A stretch of 64,000 nucleotides of DNA, from positions 1,070,210 to 1,134,209 of the forward strand of contig NC_012440.1 of NCBI RefSeq assembly GCF_000021565.1, given 5' to 3'. The position numbers and the translations under genes were made by a program. The notes beneath the pieces were generated by a model. It was not told where the DNA came from. It saw nothing but the letters and a program-made list of their open reading frames with translations, and searched no databases. This DNA comes from Persephonella marina EX-H1 (GTDB lineage: Bacteria > Aquificota > Aquificia > Aquificales > Hydrogenothermaceae). This document shows, one piece after another, positions 38,417-47,304 of the stretch (within the stretch, counting starts at the first letter, position 1; each line of letters starts with the position of its first letter).

Positions 38417-39379
38417 TTATCTTTTCAGCTTTATTACAGTTAAAAACTCTTTTTTCGCTTTTGTTTTTATCTCTCCTCCATATCTGGATAATAAAAACTC
38501 AGAGATTTTCAGACCAACTCCAGAACCTTTCTGTATCTCCTGTATATCATTTTTTATAAACAGATAACAGATCTTTCTATCTGTACACATCCTTATATGT
38601 ATCTTACTTTTTGAGTATTTGATACTGTTTTCAATTATTGTGTGAAATATATTTTCCGCATCTACAGGATCAATTTTTATATAGAAATCTTTAAGATGAA
38701 GGATTACTTTCCTGTCCAAAAGATGATCTGAGAAAAGATCAAGTGTGTTTAGTATTACATCCTTTATGTTTATTATTCTTAGACTTCTTTTCCTTTCTGA
38801 TATCTTTTTTAATATCTGAAGACTGCTTTTAAAGTCTGTCTCAATAAGCTGGTAAGCTTTTTCAAGCCTCTCTACAGGCTTTATATTACATTTTGATTTT
38901 ATAAGTTCTATATTCAGTTTCTGTGAGGACAGAAAGTTTCCAAGTTTATGTGTTATCGTAAGTAAAAATATCTCAAGAAGTTTCCTGTTCTCTTCCTTTT
39001 CCTGTATATGTCTTATTATTGTTATGTACATAACAAAAAGAAGTGTAACTGTTAAAACAGCTTCCCACACAAGAAGGTTAAGACCGAATGTTTTTATCTT
39101 TTCTATCTTGTAGTTTTTGTCAAGAAGTATGTAGTTTCCACCTAAGAATGTTACAATCTCGTATCTTTCTGGATCAAAGCTGCTGTCGATGGTGAAATAT
39201 CTGGGAAGTTTTAAGAAAGGTTTTTCAGTCAGTATAGCCTTATAAAGATGAGCCTCTTTGTAAAGCTGATACTCAAGGTTTTTTTTGAAAAAGATGATAC
39301 TGATTCCGTTTATTACTGAAAAACCAATTGTAAGCACAATACTGAAAATGATAAGTATCTTCTTCTCAAATGATATCAA
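38417..39379 (-). CDS. Membrane sensor histidine kinase
   Basis: A 320-residue protein with two transmembrane helices (about 7-30 and 103-122) enclosing a ~70-residue periplasmic sensor region. The cytoplasmic half has a dimerisation/phosphoacceptor helix, THKLGNFLSSQKL with His144 the likely phosphorylation site though the usual E-L-R-T is replaced by K-L-G-N. The ATPase domain has an N box (IENSIKYS) and a G box (GSGVGLKISEFLL). Its start overlaps the response-regulator stop by four bases. Downstream genes are a secreted protein, PilY1 and minor pilins, so it may sense pilus or envelope state; that link is inference. Confidence 0.9.
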   Translation of the reverse strand: MISFEKKILIIFSIVLTIGFSVINGISIIFFKKNLEYQLYKEAHLYKAILTEKPFLKLPRYFTIDSSFDPERYEIVTFLGGNYILLDKNYKIEKIKTFGLNLLVWEAVLTVTLLFVMYITIIRHIQEKEENRKLLEIFLLTITHKLGNFLSSQKLNIELIKSKCNIKPVERLEKAYQLIETDFKSSLQILKKISERKRSLRIINIKDVILNTLDLFSDHLLDRKVILHLKDFYIKIDPVDAENIFHTIIENSIKYSKSKIHIRMCTDRKICYLFIKNDIQEIQKGSGVGLKISEFLLSRYGGEIKTKAKKEFLTVIKLKR

Positions 39380-40020
39380 TTTAGTTTATAACCTCTTCCT
39401 TTGTAGGTAACGATAGCATCCTTAGGCAGGATTTTTCTCAGTTCCTTAATGTAAGTTCTGACTATCTCATCTCCAACAGGTTTGTCTCCCCATACATAGG
39501 CGAGTATTCTCTCAGTAGGAACGATGGATCCTCTGTTTTTTACTAAAAGGTAAAGAAGTTCCCATGCTGTTCTTGATAGTTTTACCTCTTCTCCTTTTTT
39601 GTAAACCATCTGGTTGTCTATATCTATAGTTATATCCCCTATCTTTACACAGTACTCCCTGTGTTTTCTTTTTGACAGGGCTTTAAGTCTGAGTAAAAGC
39701 TCTTTAGGATCAAAAGGTTTTGTTAAGTAGTCATCAGCACCAAGGTTAAAGCAGACCTCTTTATCCCTTATATCTGATTTTGCGGTAAGTATAAGAACTG
39801 GTACATCAACACCTCTATTTCTTATATCCCTTAATATCTCCTCCCCTTTTCTGTACTTCAGCATAAGATCAAGAACTATAACATCAAACTGGTTTAGATC
39901 AAATATATCATCAATCTCCCTGTCATCCTGTATCCATTTAACAGTTATGTTATTCTCCTTCAGATACTCTTCTATAGTCTCCCCTAATAATGGATCGTCT
40001 TCCACCAGAAGTACATGCAT
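39376..40020 (-). CDS. OmpR-family response regulator
   Basis: The 214-residue protein has a receiver domain (about 1-115; LVEDDP, phosphoacceptor Asp51 in VIVLDLML, TAKSD, TKPFDPKE) and a winged-helix DNA-binding domain (about 130-214; LSRTAWELLYLLVKNRG, VWGDKPVGDEIVRTYIKELR). It heads the minus-strand operon that continues with the kinase, a secreted protein, PilY1 and the minor pilins. AGGA lies seven bases before the ATG. It is not an NtrC-type activator, so it cannot be the PilR expected at the sigma-54 pilin promoter. Probable target is its own operon, inferred. Confidence 0.94.
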   Translation of the reverse strand: MHVLLVEDDPLLGETIEEYLKENNITVKWIQDDREIDDIFDLNQFDVIVLDLMLKYRKGEEILRDIRNRGVDVPVLILTAKSDIRDKEVCFNLGADDYLTKPFDPKELLLRLKALSKRKHREYCVKIGDITIDIDNQMVYKKGEEVKLSRTAWELLYLLVKNRGSIVPTERILAYVWGDKPVGDEIVRTYIKELRKILPKDAIVTYKGRGYKLN

Positions 40021-40093
40021 ATTATTTTCCTAAATTTAATTTTTTATTTATCATATATTCGGATCTTTTTAATTTTAATTCAAGGAGTTTGCA

Positions 40094-40762
40094 ATGAAGG
40101 TAACGGCTGTTTTACTGGCTGCAGGGAAAGGAAGAAGAATGGGTGAGAAAAAGCAGTTTATAAAACTGAAGGGAGAGCCTGTATTCCAGTATTCCCTTAA
40201 TACTATAAATAAGGTTGATCTTATATCTGAGATAGTTCTTGTACTTCCTGAAGAGGATATAGATAGAGTAAAGATATTTTCGTTTAAAAATGTTATAAAG
40301 GTTCCCGGTGGTAGGGAAAGACAGGAATCTGTTTATAATGCGTTAAGATCAATAGAAGATGCAGATATTGTTGTTATTCATGATTCTGCAAGACCTTTTG
40401 CTACCGAAAGGATGTTTATAGATGGTATAAAAAATGTTAAATCTGGATGGGACGGCAGTATTACAGCTTTAAAAGCGAGGGATACTGTAAAAAGGGTCAG
40501 GGATAAAAAGGTGGTTCAGACATTAAACAGGGAAGAGCTATATATAGTTCAGACACCACAGACGTTTGATTATAAAAAAGTTCTTGATGCCCATGAAAAA
40601 GCTGTTAGAGATAAGATTTTTGGGACGGATGATGCTTTTCTTATGGAAAAGTACGGTTACAGTGTAACTGTAAATGAAGGATCTGTTCTTAACTTTAAGA
40701 TAACAACAAAGGAAGATATGATACTTGCAAACTGTCTTGCAAAAGAGAAGACACCTTTTTAG
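40094..40762 (+). CDS. ispD: 2-C-methyl-D-erythritol 4-phosphate cytidylyltransferase
   Basis: A 222-residue nucleotidyltransferase with VLLAAGKGRRMGEKKQF as the CTP-binding loop, VPGGRERQESVYNAL, IHDSARPF and VQTPQTFDY, all IspD signatures. It adds CMP to methylerythritol phosphate in the non-mevalonate isoprenoid pathway in the cytoplasm. AAGGAG precedes the ATG by seven bases. Length is near the family norm, and no IspF fusion follows. It is divergent from the response-regulator operon and overlaps the phosphatase gene by four bases at the convergent end. Confidence 0.95.
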   Translation: MKVTAVLLAAGKGRRMGEKKQFIKLKGEPVFQYSLNTINKVDLISEIVLVLPEEDIDRVKIFSFKNVIKVPGGRERQESVYNALRSIEDADIVVIHDSARPFATERMFIDGIKNVKSGWDGSITALKARDTVKRVRDKKVVQTLNREELYIVQTPQTFDYKKVLDAHEKAVRDKIFGTDDAFLMEKYGYSVTVNEGSVLNFKITTKEDMILANCLAKEKTPF

Positions 40763-41391
40763 AGTATAACCGTTTCTGTTCTCTTTTCTGTCTCAAGATG
40801 TTTTGAGTAGTTGAGAAGTTTTATCTCTGTTTTTCTGCCGTCAGTTTCTAAAACCGAGATTCCGGTGTTTGTATGTTTTAAAGCCCAGAGATTTTCAAGC
40901 CCTAAACCTGTCATAATACAGATTATACCCTGGATAGATCCACCGTGGGCTACGATAAGTATGTTATCCTCTGGAAGTTTCAGTATGTCCTTTATAAATG
41001 ATTCAAGTCTTGATCTGAAATTCTCAATATCTTCCTGGTATGGAAGGGGGCACGCTACAGGATTTTTAAGCCAGTTCTGGAAAGTCTGGTAATCCGTCTC
41101 AAATATATGATCGTATGTTCTTCCTTCCCATTCACCAAAGCTCATCTCCCTTATTCTTTTATCCTTTGTGATATCCATATCCAGAACATCAGCTATTATC
41201 TGTGCAGTTCTGAATGCTCTCTTTAGATCTGAGCTGAAAACTCTCTGGATATTAAATTTTTTAAGCTCTTCCCCTGCGAGTCTTGCCTGGACAACACCTG
41301 CAGGTGTAAGATCTGTGTCTATATGGCCCTGAATTATTCTTTTTGCGTTGTACTCACTCTCTCCATGTCTGCAAAGTATAAGCCTTTTCAT
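40759..41391 (-). CDS. Histidine phosphatase (phosphoglycerate mutase-like)
   Basis: A 210-residue protein of the histidine phosphatase superfamily: catalytic LCRHGESEYN near the N-terminus, FSSDLKRAFRTAQII, MSFGEWEGRTYD and VAHGGSIQGI with the second histidine. ATG 41391 is preferred over the 14-residue upstream extension because GAGGATCA precedes it and it overlaps the argA stop by four bases. Members of this group are phosphoglycerate mutases or phosphatases of small metabolites (such as alpha-ribazole or phosphoserine); the substrate cannot be told. Convergent with ispD, four-base overlap. Confidence 0.9.
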   Translation of the reverse strand: MKRLILCRHGESEYNAKRIIQGHIDTDLTPAGVVQARLAGEELKKFNIQRVFSSDLKRAFRTAQIIADVLDMDITKDKRIREMSFGEWEGRTYDHIFETDYQTFQNWLKNPVACPLPYQEDIENFRSRLESFIKDILKLPEDNILIVAHGGSIQGIICIMTGLGLENLWALKHTNTGISVLETDGRKTEIKLLNYSKHLETEKRTETVIL

Positions 41392-41855
41392 GACTGATCC
41401 TCTAAATTTAAGAGAACGGGAACTTCGCTGCACTCATTGAACTTCACACAGTGGATGCACTCTGTCCATACCTTCTGTGGAAACTCTGATTTTTCAACAG
41501 TTCTAAAGCCAAGTTTTTCAAAAAACTGTGGAACGTAGGTCAAAGCAAAAACCTTTTTTACACCAAGTGATCTTGCATCCTCTATACATCTTTCTACAAG
41601 TTTCTTACCTATACCCCTTCCCTGATATTCAGGGAGAACTGCAAGGGATTTTATCTCAGCAAGATCTTCCCAGAAGATATGAAGTGAGCAAACACCTGCT
41701 ATCTTCCCATCTATCTCATAGACGAAAAAATCCCTTATATGCTCGTATATGCTGTTCAGACTTCTTGGAAGAAGGATGCCCTTTATGGCGTAACTCTGGA
41801 GTATTTTGAATATCTGGTGGGCATCCTTTACATTCGCCTTTCTTATACCTGTCAA
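41388..41855 (-). CDS. argA: Amino-acid N-acetyltransferase, short form (N-acetylglutamate synthase)
   Basis: A 155-residue GNAT protein with the pattern of the short ArgA family: [52 protein letters not shown], the acetyl-CoA loop [10 protein letters not shown], and [20 protein letters not shown] ending with [11 protein letters not shown]. It acetylates glutamate in the first step of arginine synthesis. Cys residues at the end may bind a metal. Start overlaps the lon stop by four bases. Short ArgA lacks the kinase-like domain of the E. coli enzyme. Good match by motif, although the substrate can be argued only by family. Confidence 0.85.
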   Translation of the reverse strand: MTGIRKANVKDAHQIFKILQSYAIKGILLPRSLNSIYEHIRDFFVYEIDGKIAGVCSLHIFWEDLAEIKSLAVLPEYQGRGIGKKLVERCIEDARSLGVKKVFALTYVPQFFEKLGFRTVEKSEFPQKVWTECIHCVKFNECSEVPVLLNLEDQS

Positions 41856-44257
41856 CTCTCTTTATTACCCTTTTTGTTTATCTTTTTCTCAAAATCCTTT
41901 ATAGCTATCTTGAAAACCTGATCAATATGATCAACGAATATAAGGTTTATATTCTTTCTTGCAAATGGTGGCAGATCTTCCATAACCTCATCTTTATTGT
42001 CCTTTGGAAGGATCACATCCTTTATCTCAGCTCTCTTAGCAGCGAGTATCTTTTCTTTCAATCCACCAACAGGAAGTACTTTTCCCCTTAATGTTATCTC
42101 ACCGGTCATTGCAACATCAGCCCTTACAGGAAGATTCATAAACAGTGAACATATAGCTGTTGCTATTGAAATACCTGCAGAAGGACCATCCTTTGGTATA
42201 GCTCCGGCAGGTACGTGTACATGTGTATCATACTTCTGGAAGTCTTCAGGGTCTATTCCATACTCCTCAGACTTTGATTTTACGTATGATAGTGCTGTCA
42301 TCGCTGACTCTTTCATAACATCACCAAGTGATCCTGTCAGTATCAGCTGTCCCTTTCCAGGCATTCTTGTTGCTTCAATCTTCAGTATCTCACCTCCAAC
42401 CTCTGTCCATGCAAGGCCAGTAACAACACCGATCTCATCTGATTTTTCCTTTTCTGGCATGTATAATGGAGCACCAAGGAATTTCTTAACAAGTGATTTT
42501 GTTATTCTGTACTTTTTCTTTTTACCTTTAAGGGCTATCTCCTTTGCTATCTTTCTCAATACAGCATTTATCTGTCTCTCAAGACTTCTAACACCGGCTT
42601 CCCTTGTGTAATGCCTTATTAAAAATCTCAGTCCTGAGTCTGTGAACTCAACATATTTTTGGCTCAGACCGTTCTCTTTAAGCTGTCTTGGGATAAGATA
42701 GTTCTTTGCTATATAAAGCTTTTCCTCTTCAGAGTAACCGGGTATTCTTATAACCTCCATTCTGTCAAGTAAAGGTCTTGGTATTGTGTCTATCCTGTTT
42801 GCTGTGCATATAAACATAACCTCAGATAGATCAAAAGGAACGCCAAGGTAATGATCCGTAAACTCTCTGTTCTGTTCAGGATCTAAAACCTCAAGTAACG
42901 CTGAGGCAGGATCCCCTCTAAAGTCTGATGCAAGTTTATCAACCTCATCAAGCATTATCACAGGATTCTTAGTACCTGCCTGTTTTATAGCCTGTATGAT
43001 CCTTCCTGGTAAAGCACCAACATATGTTCTTCTGTGTCCCCTTATCTCAGCCTCATCTCTAACGCCACCAAGGGACTGTCTTACAAACTTTCTCCCAAGA
43101 GATCTTGCTATGGATTTCCCGAGAGAGGTTTTACCAACTCCAGGTGGTCCAACAAAGCATAGTATAGGACCTTTCATAGATTTTTCTTTTTTAAGTTTCT
43201 GGACGGCAAGATACTCAAGTATTCTCTCTTTTACCTTCTCAAGATCGTAATGATCCTCGTCCAGTATTCTTTTTGCCCTCTTGAGATCAAGTTTATCCTT
43301 TGTTCTCTTACTCCAGGGAAGTTCAACAAGCCAGTCAAGGTATGTTCTTATTACACCTGCCTCTGCAGAGTCAGGGTGCATCTTCTCAAGTCTTTTAAGC
43401 TGTTTCTCAGCCTCCTCTCTCACATCCTCAGGCATGCCTGCTTCTTCAATCTTTTTCCTGTACTGTTCTACCTCTTCCTGTCTCTCATCTTTCTCTCCAA
43501 GCTCTTCCTGGATAGCCTTTATCTGCTGTCTCAGGAAGTACTCCCTCTGATCTTTCTCCATAGATTCTCTTGCTGCTGTTCTTATCTTGTGCTGTATCTC
43601 AAGGAGCCCAACCTCTTTTATAAATAGGTCATGAACGTATCTTAATCTCTCAACAGGATCAACGATCTCAAGTATCTTCTGGGCATCAGGTGATTTTAGA
43701 TCAAGTATTGATGCCACAAGATCAGAAAGCTTTCCTGGCTCTTCAAGAGTTCTTATTATCTCAACAAGATCTGGAAGTACCTGTTTACCAAGGGCTATAG
43801 ATTTATCTAAAAGATCCTTGATTGAGTGTATGAGAGCTTCAACCTCAATATTCTCTTCAGGCGGTTTAGGTTCTTCTAAAACCTCAAGCTTTACCTTATA
43901 CAGGTTGTCTTCTTTTATGAACTCTTTTATTTTCCCCCTTGCTACACCCTGAACGAGTATTTTTATCCTGTCATCCTCCAGTTTCATCATACGGAGGATT
44001 GTTGCAACGGTTCCTATCTCATAAAGATCATCCTTTGTAGGCTCTTCTATATCTTTGTCTTTTTGTAGAGCCAGAAATATATATCTGTCGTGACTTTCTA
44101 TGGCTTCTTCAATAGCTTTTATTGAAAAAGGTCTTCCAACAAAGATAGGGAAAACCATGTAAGGGAATATAACAAGGTCTCTTATAGGAAGAAGTGGAAG
44201 TTCTTCAGGTATAGGAGCTTCCATGTTTGTTTCTTCATCAAATAGGGACAGAGCCAT
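41852..44257 (-). CDS. lon: ATP-dependent protease Lon
   Basis: An 801-residue Lon protease: N-terminal LON domain ([21 protein letters not shown]), coiled-coil middle, AAA module ([31 protein letters not shown]) and C-terminal serine protease domain with the Ser-Lys dyad at Ser693 (DGPSAGIS) and Lys736 (GGLKEK). It degrades damaged and regulatory proteins in the cytoplasm. Two bases separate it from the small heat-shock protein gene, and it overlaps argA by four, so the set sHSP-lon-argA-phosphatase is one operon with trmD. Length is typical of bacterial Lon. No heat-shock promoter was identified immediately upstream. Confidence 0.97.
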   Translation of the reverse strand: MALSLFDEETNMEAPIPEELPLLPIRDLVIFPYMVFPIFVGRPFSIKAIEEAIESHDRYIFLALQKDKDIEEPTKDDLYEIGTVATILRMMKLEDDRIKILVQGVARGKIKEFIKEDNLYKVKLEVLEEPKPPEENIEVEALIHSIKDLLDKSIALGKQVLPDLVEIIRTLEEPGKLSDLVASILDLKSPDAQKILEIVDPVERLRYVHDLFIKEVGLLEIQHKIRTAARESMEKDQREYFLRQQIKAIQEELGEKDERQEEVEQYRKKIEEAGMPEDVREEAEKQLKRLEKMHPDSAEAGVIRTYLDWLVELPWSKRTKDKLDLKRAKRILDEDHYDLEKVKERILEYLAVQKLKKEKSMKGPILCFVGPPGVGKTSLGKSIARSLGRKFVRQSLGGVRDEAEIRGHRRTYVGALPGRIIQAIKQAGTKNPVIMLDEVDKLASDFRGDPASALLEVLDPEQNREFTDHYLGVPFDLSEVMFICTANRIDTIPRPLLDRMEVIRIPGYSEEEKLYIAKNYLIPRQLKENGLSQKYVEFTDSGLRFLIRHYTREAGVRSLERQINAVLRKIAKEIALKGKKKKYRITKSLVKKFLGAPLYMPEKEKSDEIGVVTGLAWTEVGGEILKIEATRMPGKGQLILTGSLGDVMKESAMTALSYVKSKSEEYGIDPEDFQKYDTHVHVPAGAIPKDGPSAGISIATAICSLFMNLPVRADVAMTGEITLRGKVLPVGGLKEKILAAKRAEIKDVILPKDNKDEVMEDLPPFARKNINLIFVDHIDQVFKIAIKDFEKKINKKGNKES

Positions 44258-44259
44258 TC

Positions 44260-44598
44260 TTACCTCCTGATCAGTATCTTGATTTTGGTATTAATGATTA
44301 GTTTGTCCATAGCTTTTGGAACCTTTATAAATAAAATACCATTTTCCATTTTTGCGTAAGCATTTTCAATATTTATATGATCCTTAAATACAACCTTTCT
44401 TTTAAATCTTCCTGTTGATCTCTCCATAATCACATACTTACCTGCGATCAGAGGTCTTTTTATTCCCTGAATAGTTATACTGTTCTCATCACCTTTTATC
44501 TCAATATCCTCAGGTAAAACACCTGGAAGATCCATAATTATGATGAAACTGTCATTCTCCTCAACAATATCTACAGGTGGTTTTTCTTTAGAAACCAT
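44260..44598 (-). CDS. Small heat-shock protein (Hsp20 family)
   Basis: A 112-residue alpha-crystallin domain protein with little N-terminal extension: [25 protein letters not shown], then [33 protein letters not shown], the conserved end of the domain, and a short IXI-type tail (IKILI). It holds unfolding proteins in the cytoplasm. It lies two bases upstream of lon and 29 bases after trmD, forming a chaperone-protease pair on one transcript. Members usually have 140-160 residues, so this one is short. There is a good match to the family. Confidence 0.9.
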   Translation of the reverse strand: MVSKEKPPVDIVEENDSFIIIMDLPGVLPEDIEIKGDENSITIQGIKRPLIAGKYVIMERSTGRFKRKVVFKDHINIENAYAKMENGILFIKVPKAMDKLIINTKIKILIRR

Positions 44599-44627
44599 CT
44601 GAACTACCTCATCAGTTTGTAAATGAA

Positions 44628-45398
44628 TTATACCTTATATTTCTTTAAAAAATCTTCAAAGGATAAACCTTTTTTTATAGCATCAATGATCTTTTTGTCA
44701 CTGTCTGAAAGATCTGCTTTTTTCAGAAGCTCTGGTTTTCTGACAGCTGTTTTTTCAATCTGCTTCCATCTTCTCCATAACTTGATCAGTTTATGGTTCC
44801 CTGATCTCAGAACTTCAGGAACTTTCATTCCTCTGTACTCTGCAGGTCTTGTGTAGTTAGGATATCCAAGTAAACCGTCATTACTGAACGAGTCAGCATT
44901 TAAGCTCTCACTGTCACCTACAACACCGGGAATAAGCCTTATAACAGCATCCATTATAACAAGGGCTGCTGGTTCTCCACCTGAGAGTATAAAATCTCCT
45001 ATAGATACCTCCTCATCAACAATGCTTTTTACTCTCTCATCAACACCTTCATATCTTCCACAGATTATCATTATCTCTTCTTTCTTTGATAACTCCTCAG
45101 CAAATTTCTGGTCAAACTTTCTACCCCAAGGTTCTGTGATAAGGACGTAAGGTTTATGACCTTTTTCAGTTATGCTGTCGTATGCTTTAAAAATAGGTTC
45201 AGGTTTTAAAAGCATACCTGGACCGCCGCCGTAGACTACATCATCAACAGTTCTGTGCTTATCCTCAGTAAAATCTCTCAGATCTACGCTTTTTATATCA
45301 ACGATACCTTTTTTTACAGCCCTTGATACAATACCCGTATTTATAAAGCCTTCAAAGAACTGGGGAAATATTGTTAAGACAAAGAACTTCATTTTCAT
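44628..45398 (-). CDS. trmD: tRNA (guanine37-N1)-methyltransferase
   Basis: A 256-residue TrmD: N-terminal FFVLTIFPQFFEGF, GGGPGMLLKPEPIF, the SAM-binding trefoil-knot segment CGRYEGVDERV and SIGDFILSGGEPAALV, and C-terminal LLGYPNYTRPAEYRG. It methylates G37 next to the anticodon of Leu, Pro and Arg tRNAs, preventing frameshifting. Three near-by starts exist (GTG 45401, ATG 45398, ATG 45392); I choose 45398, with no strong ribosome-binding site. Its start is only about 20 bases from the 3' end of the RNase P RNA on the same strand, so the two are probably co-transcribed. Downstream hsp20 follows after 29 bases. Confidence 0.95.
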   Translation of the reverse strand: MKMKFFVLTIFPQFFEGFINTGIVSRAVKKGIVDIKSVDLRDFTEDKHRTVDDVVYGGGPGMLLKPEPIFKAYDSITEKGHKPYVLITEPWGRKFDQKFAEELSKKEEIMIICGRYEGVDERVKSIVDEEVSIGDFILSGGEPAALVIMDAVIRLIPGVVGDSESLNADSFSNDGLLGYPNYTRPAEYRGMKVPEVLRSGNHKLIKLWRRWKQIEKTAVRKPELLKKADLSDSDKKIIDAIKKGLSFEDFLKKYKV

Positions 45399-45417
45399 CA
45401 CACATCTATTTATTTTT

Positions 45418-45798
<381 letters not shown>

Positions 45799-45803
45799 GA
45801 GAT

Positions 45804-45831
45804 ATTATAATAACATTGTAAGATTTTTCAA
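45804..45831 (-). promoter_or_regulatory. rnpB promoter
   Basis: On the minus strand TTGAAA (45831-45826) and TATAAT (45809-45804) are 16 bases apart, and the predicted transcription start (about 45798) coincides with the mature RNase P RNA 5' end. Confidence 0.8.
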
Positions 45832-45854
45832 GAAAACCTTATGCTGAAATGTAG

Positions 45855-45860
45855 TATAAT
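45855..45860 (+). promoter_or_regulatory. -10 element of the skp-like gene
   Basis: TATAAT (45855-45860), preceded by GTAG; no convincing -35 was found. The start codon is 26 bases downstream. It is divergent to the rnpB promoter in an 87-bp gap. Confidence 0.5.
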
Positions 45861-45885
45861 TGAGAAAAATCTTAATGGAGGCATC

Positions 45886-46326
45886 ATGTTTAGAAAAGTT
45901 CTATCGCTGGTAATATTTTTTGCGTTTTTTGGGGTTTCTCTGGCAGAAGATGGGATAGTTTATATTGATATCCAGAAGGTAGTCTCACAATCAGCTGCAG
46001 GAAAGGAAGCACAGTCCGTTCTTGAGAGAGAAGCTCAGAAATTTCAGGAAGAGATACAGAAAAAACAGCAGGCAGGTGAAACACAGTCACAGCTTCAGGC
46101 TTATGCTGCAGAAAAACAGCAGGAGCTGATGAAAAAAAGGCAGGAGCTTGCTGAGAAGTTTATGAGATTACTCCAGGAGAATATCCAGAAGTTTTCAAAG
46201 GAGAAAGGTTACACACTTGTTGTTGATAAGCAGTCCCTTTTGTACGCAAACCCTAAATATGACAGAACAGACGAGTTTTTAAAGTATTTTGACAAAAACT
46301 ATAAAAAGGGAAGTCTTAAAAATTAA
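45886..46326 (+). CDS. OmpH/Skp-like periplasmic chaperone
   Basis: A 146-residue protein with a signal peptide (FRKVLSLVIFFAFFGVSLA, cleaved near residue 20) and a long coiled coil rich in Gln/Lys/Glu (AQKFQEEIQKKQQAGETQSQ and following), ending with GYTLVVDKQSLLYANPKYD, the terminal motif of the OmpH/Skp family. Skp holds unfolded outer-membrane proteins in the periplasm. GGAGG precedes ATG 45886 by five bases; the upstream extension to 45841 is rejected. The stop overlaps the start of the next gene (TAATG). Length is near the Skp norm of about 160. Confidence 0.88.
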   Translation: MFRKVLSLVIFFAFFGVSLAEDGIVYIDIQKVVSQSAAGKEAQSVLEREAQKFQEEIQKKQQAGETQSQLQAYAAEKQQELMKKRQELAEKFMRLLQENIQKFSKEKGYTLVVDKQSLLYANPKYDRTDEFLKYFDKNYKKGSLKN

Positions 46327-47093
46327 TGAGAGTTATAGCCCTTTTAACAGACTTCGGAACTGAGGACGGTTTCGTTGGTGCTGTTAAAGGGGTTATAAAG
46401 AGTATAAATCCTGCTGTAAGTATTGTTGATATTACACATGGTATAGAATCTTTTGATATCCTTGAGGGAGCTTTAATCCTTTCCTCTACTTACAGGTACT
46501 TTCCAGAAGGAACAGTTTTTGTCTCTGTTGTTGATCCAGGTGTTGGAACAGAAAGGAGACCGATTGTAGTAAAAACTGAGAAATACTTTTTTGTAGCTCC
46601 TGATAATGGTGTTGTATCACTTGCAGTTAAAGATCAAAAGATTGAGAAGATAATAGAGATAAAGAATGAAGATTTTATGCTGAAAAGGGATACTGAGACA
46701 TTCCACGGAAGGGATATATTTGCTCCAGTGTCTGCCTATATATCAAGGGGTATTCCTTTAGATATGTTAGGAAAAGAGTTAAAAGATATTAAAAGAATAA
46801 ACCTGCCTGAGCCAGAAATAAAAGATAATACTATGACAGGACAGATAATAAAGTTTGATAAGTTTGGTAACTGTATAACGAATATTAAAGAGCTTCCAGA
46901 TTTTTACGAAATTGAGATTAATGGGATCACTATTAAAAAAGTTGTAAAGAGTTTCCTGGAAGGGGAAAGAGAAAGTTTAAATCTGATCAAAGGAAGTTTT
47001 GGTTTTTATGAGATTTTTGTCCCTGAAGGAAGCTGTAAGGATATTTTTAAACTAAAAAAAGGGGACAGGATATTAATAAAATTAAAAAGGTGA
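46326..47093 (+). CDS. SAM hydrolase / DUF62-family protein
   Basis: A 255-residue protein of the DUF62 family (S-adenosylmethionine hydroxide adenosyltransferase, relatives of fluorinase/chlorinase): LLTDFGTEDGFVGAVKG, IVDITHGIESFDILEGALIL, VSVVDPGVGTERRPIVV, APDNGV and ETFHGRDIFAPVSAY are the conserved segments, and the C-terminal domain ends with FGFYEIFVPEGSCKDIF. Members split SAM to adenosine and methionine with water; the physiological purpose is uncertain. One-base overlap with the skp-like gene suggests coupled translation; a zinc-ribbon gene follows. No chlorination-specific loop can be judged by eye. Confidence 0.9.
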   Translation: MRVIALLTDFGTEDGFVGAVKGVIKSINPAVSIVDITHGIESFDILEGALILSSTYRYFPEGTVFVSVVDPGVGTERRPIVVKTEKYFFVAPDNGVVSLAVKDQKIEKIIEIKNEDFMLKRDTETFHGRDIFAPVSAYISRGIPLDMLGKELKDIKRINLPEPEIKDNTMTGQIIKFDKFGNCITNIKELPDFYEIEINGITIKKVVKSFLEGERESLNLIKGSFGFYEIFVPEGSCKDIFKLKKGDRILIKLKR

Positions 47094-47097
47094 GAGG

Positions 47098-47304
47098 ATG
47101 TTGATTATCAAATGCTCAAACTGTGGTTTTGAGATAACAGACTGGAAAAAAGCCCAGCTTTATGGCGGGACAGAAAAGGTTATGGCTATAATAGTCGGCT
47201 CAGGATCATCAATAGAGAAAAGAAGAAAGCTTGCGGCTCTTTTTAACCAGCAGGGAACAGCATGTCCTAAATGTAGAGAAACTGATATCTGGACATGGAT
47301 CTAA
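47098..47304 (+). CDS. Zinc-ribbon protein of unknown function
   Basis: A 68-residue soluble protein with IIKCSNCGFE at the N-terminus and ACPKCRETD near the end, together four cysteines for a zinc ribbon whose knuckles are split by a ~45-residue helical insert (KKAQLYGGTEKVMAIIVGSG). I do not recognise a family. It lies five bases after the DUF62 gene and its stop overlaps the convergent acyltransferase fusion by four bases. May be regulatory or structural; nothing points to a specific role. The ribosome-binding site GAGAGG overlaps the upstream stop. Confidence 0.75.
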   Translation: MLIIKCSNCGFEITDWKKAQLYGGTEKVMAIIVGSGSSIEKRRKLAALFNQQGTACPKCRETDIWTWI

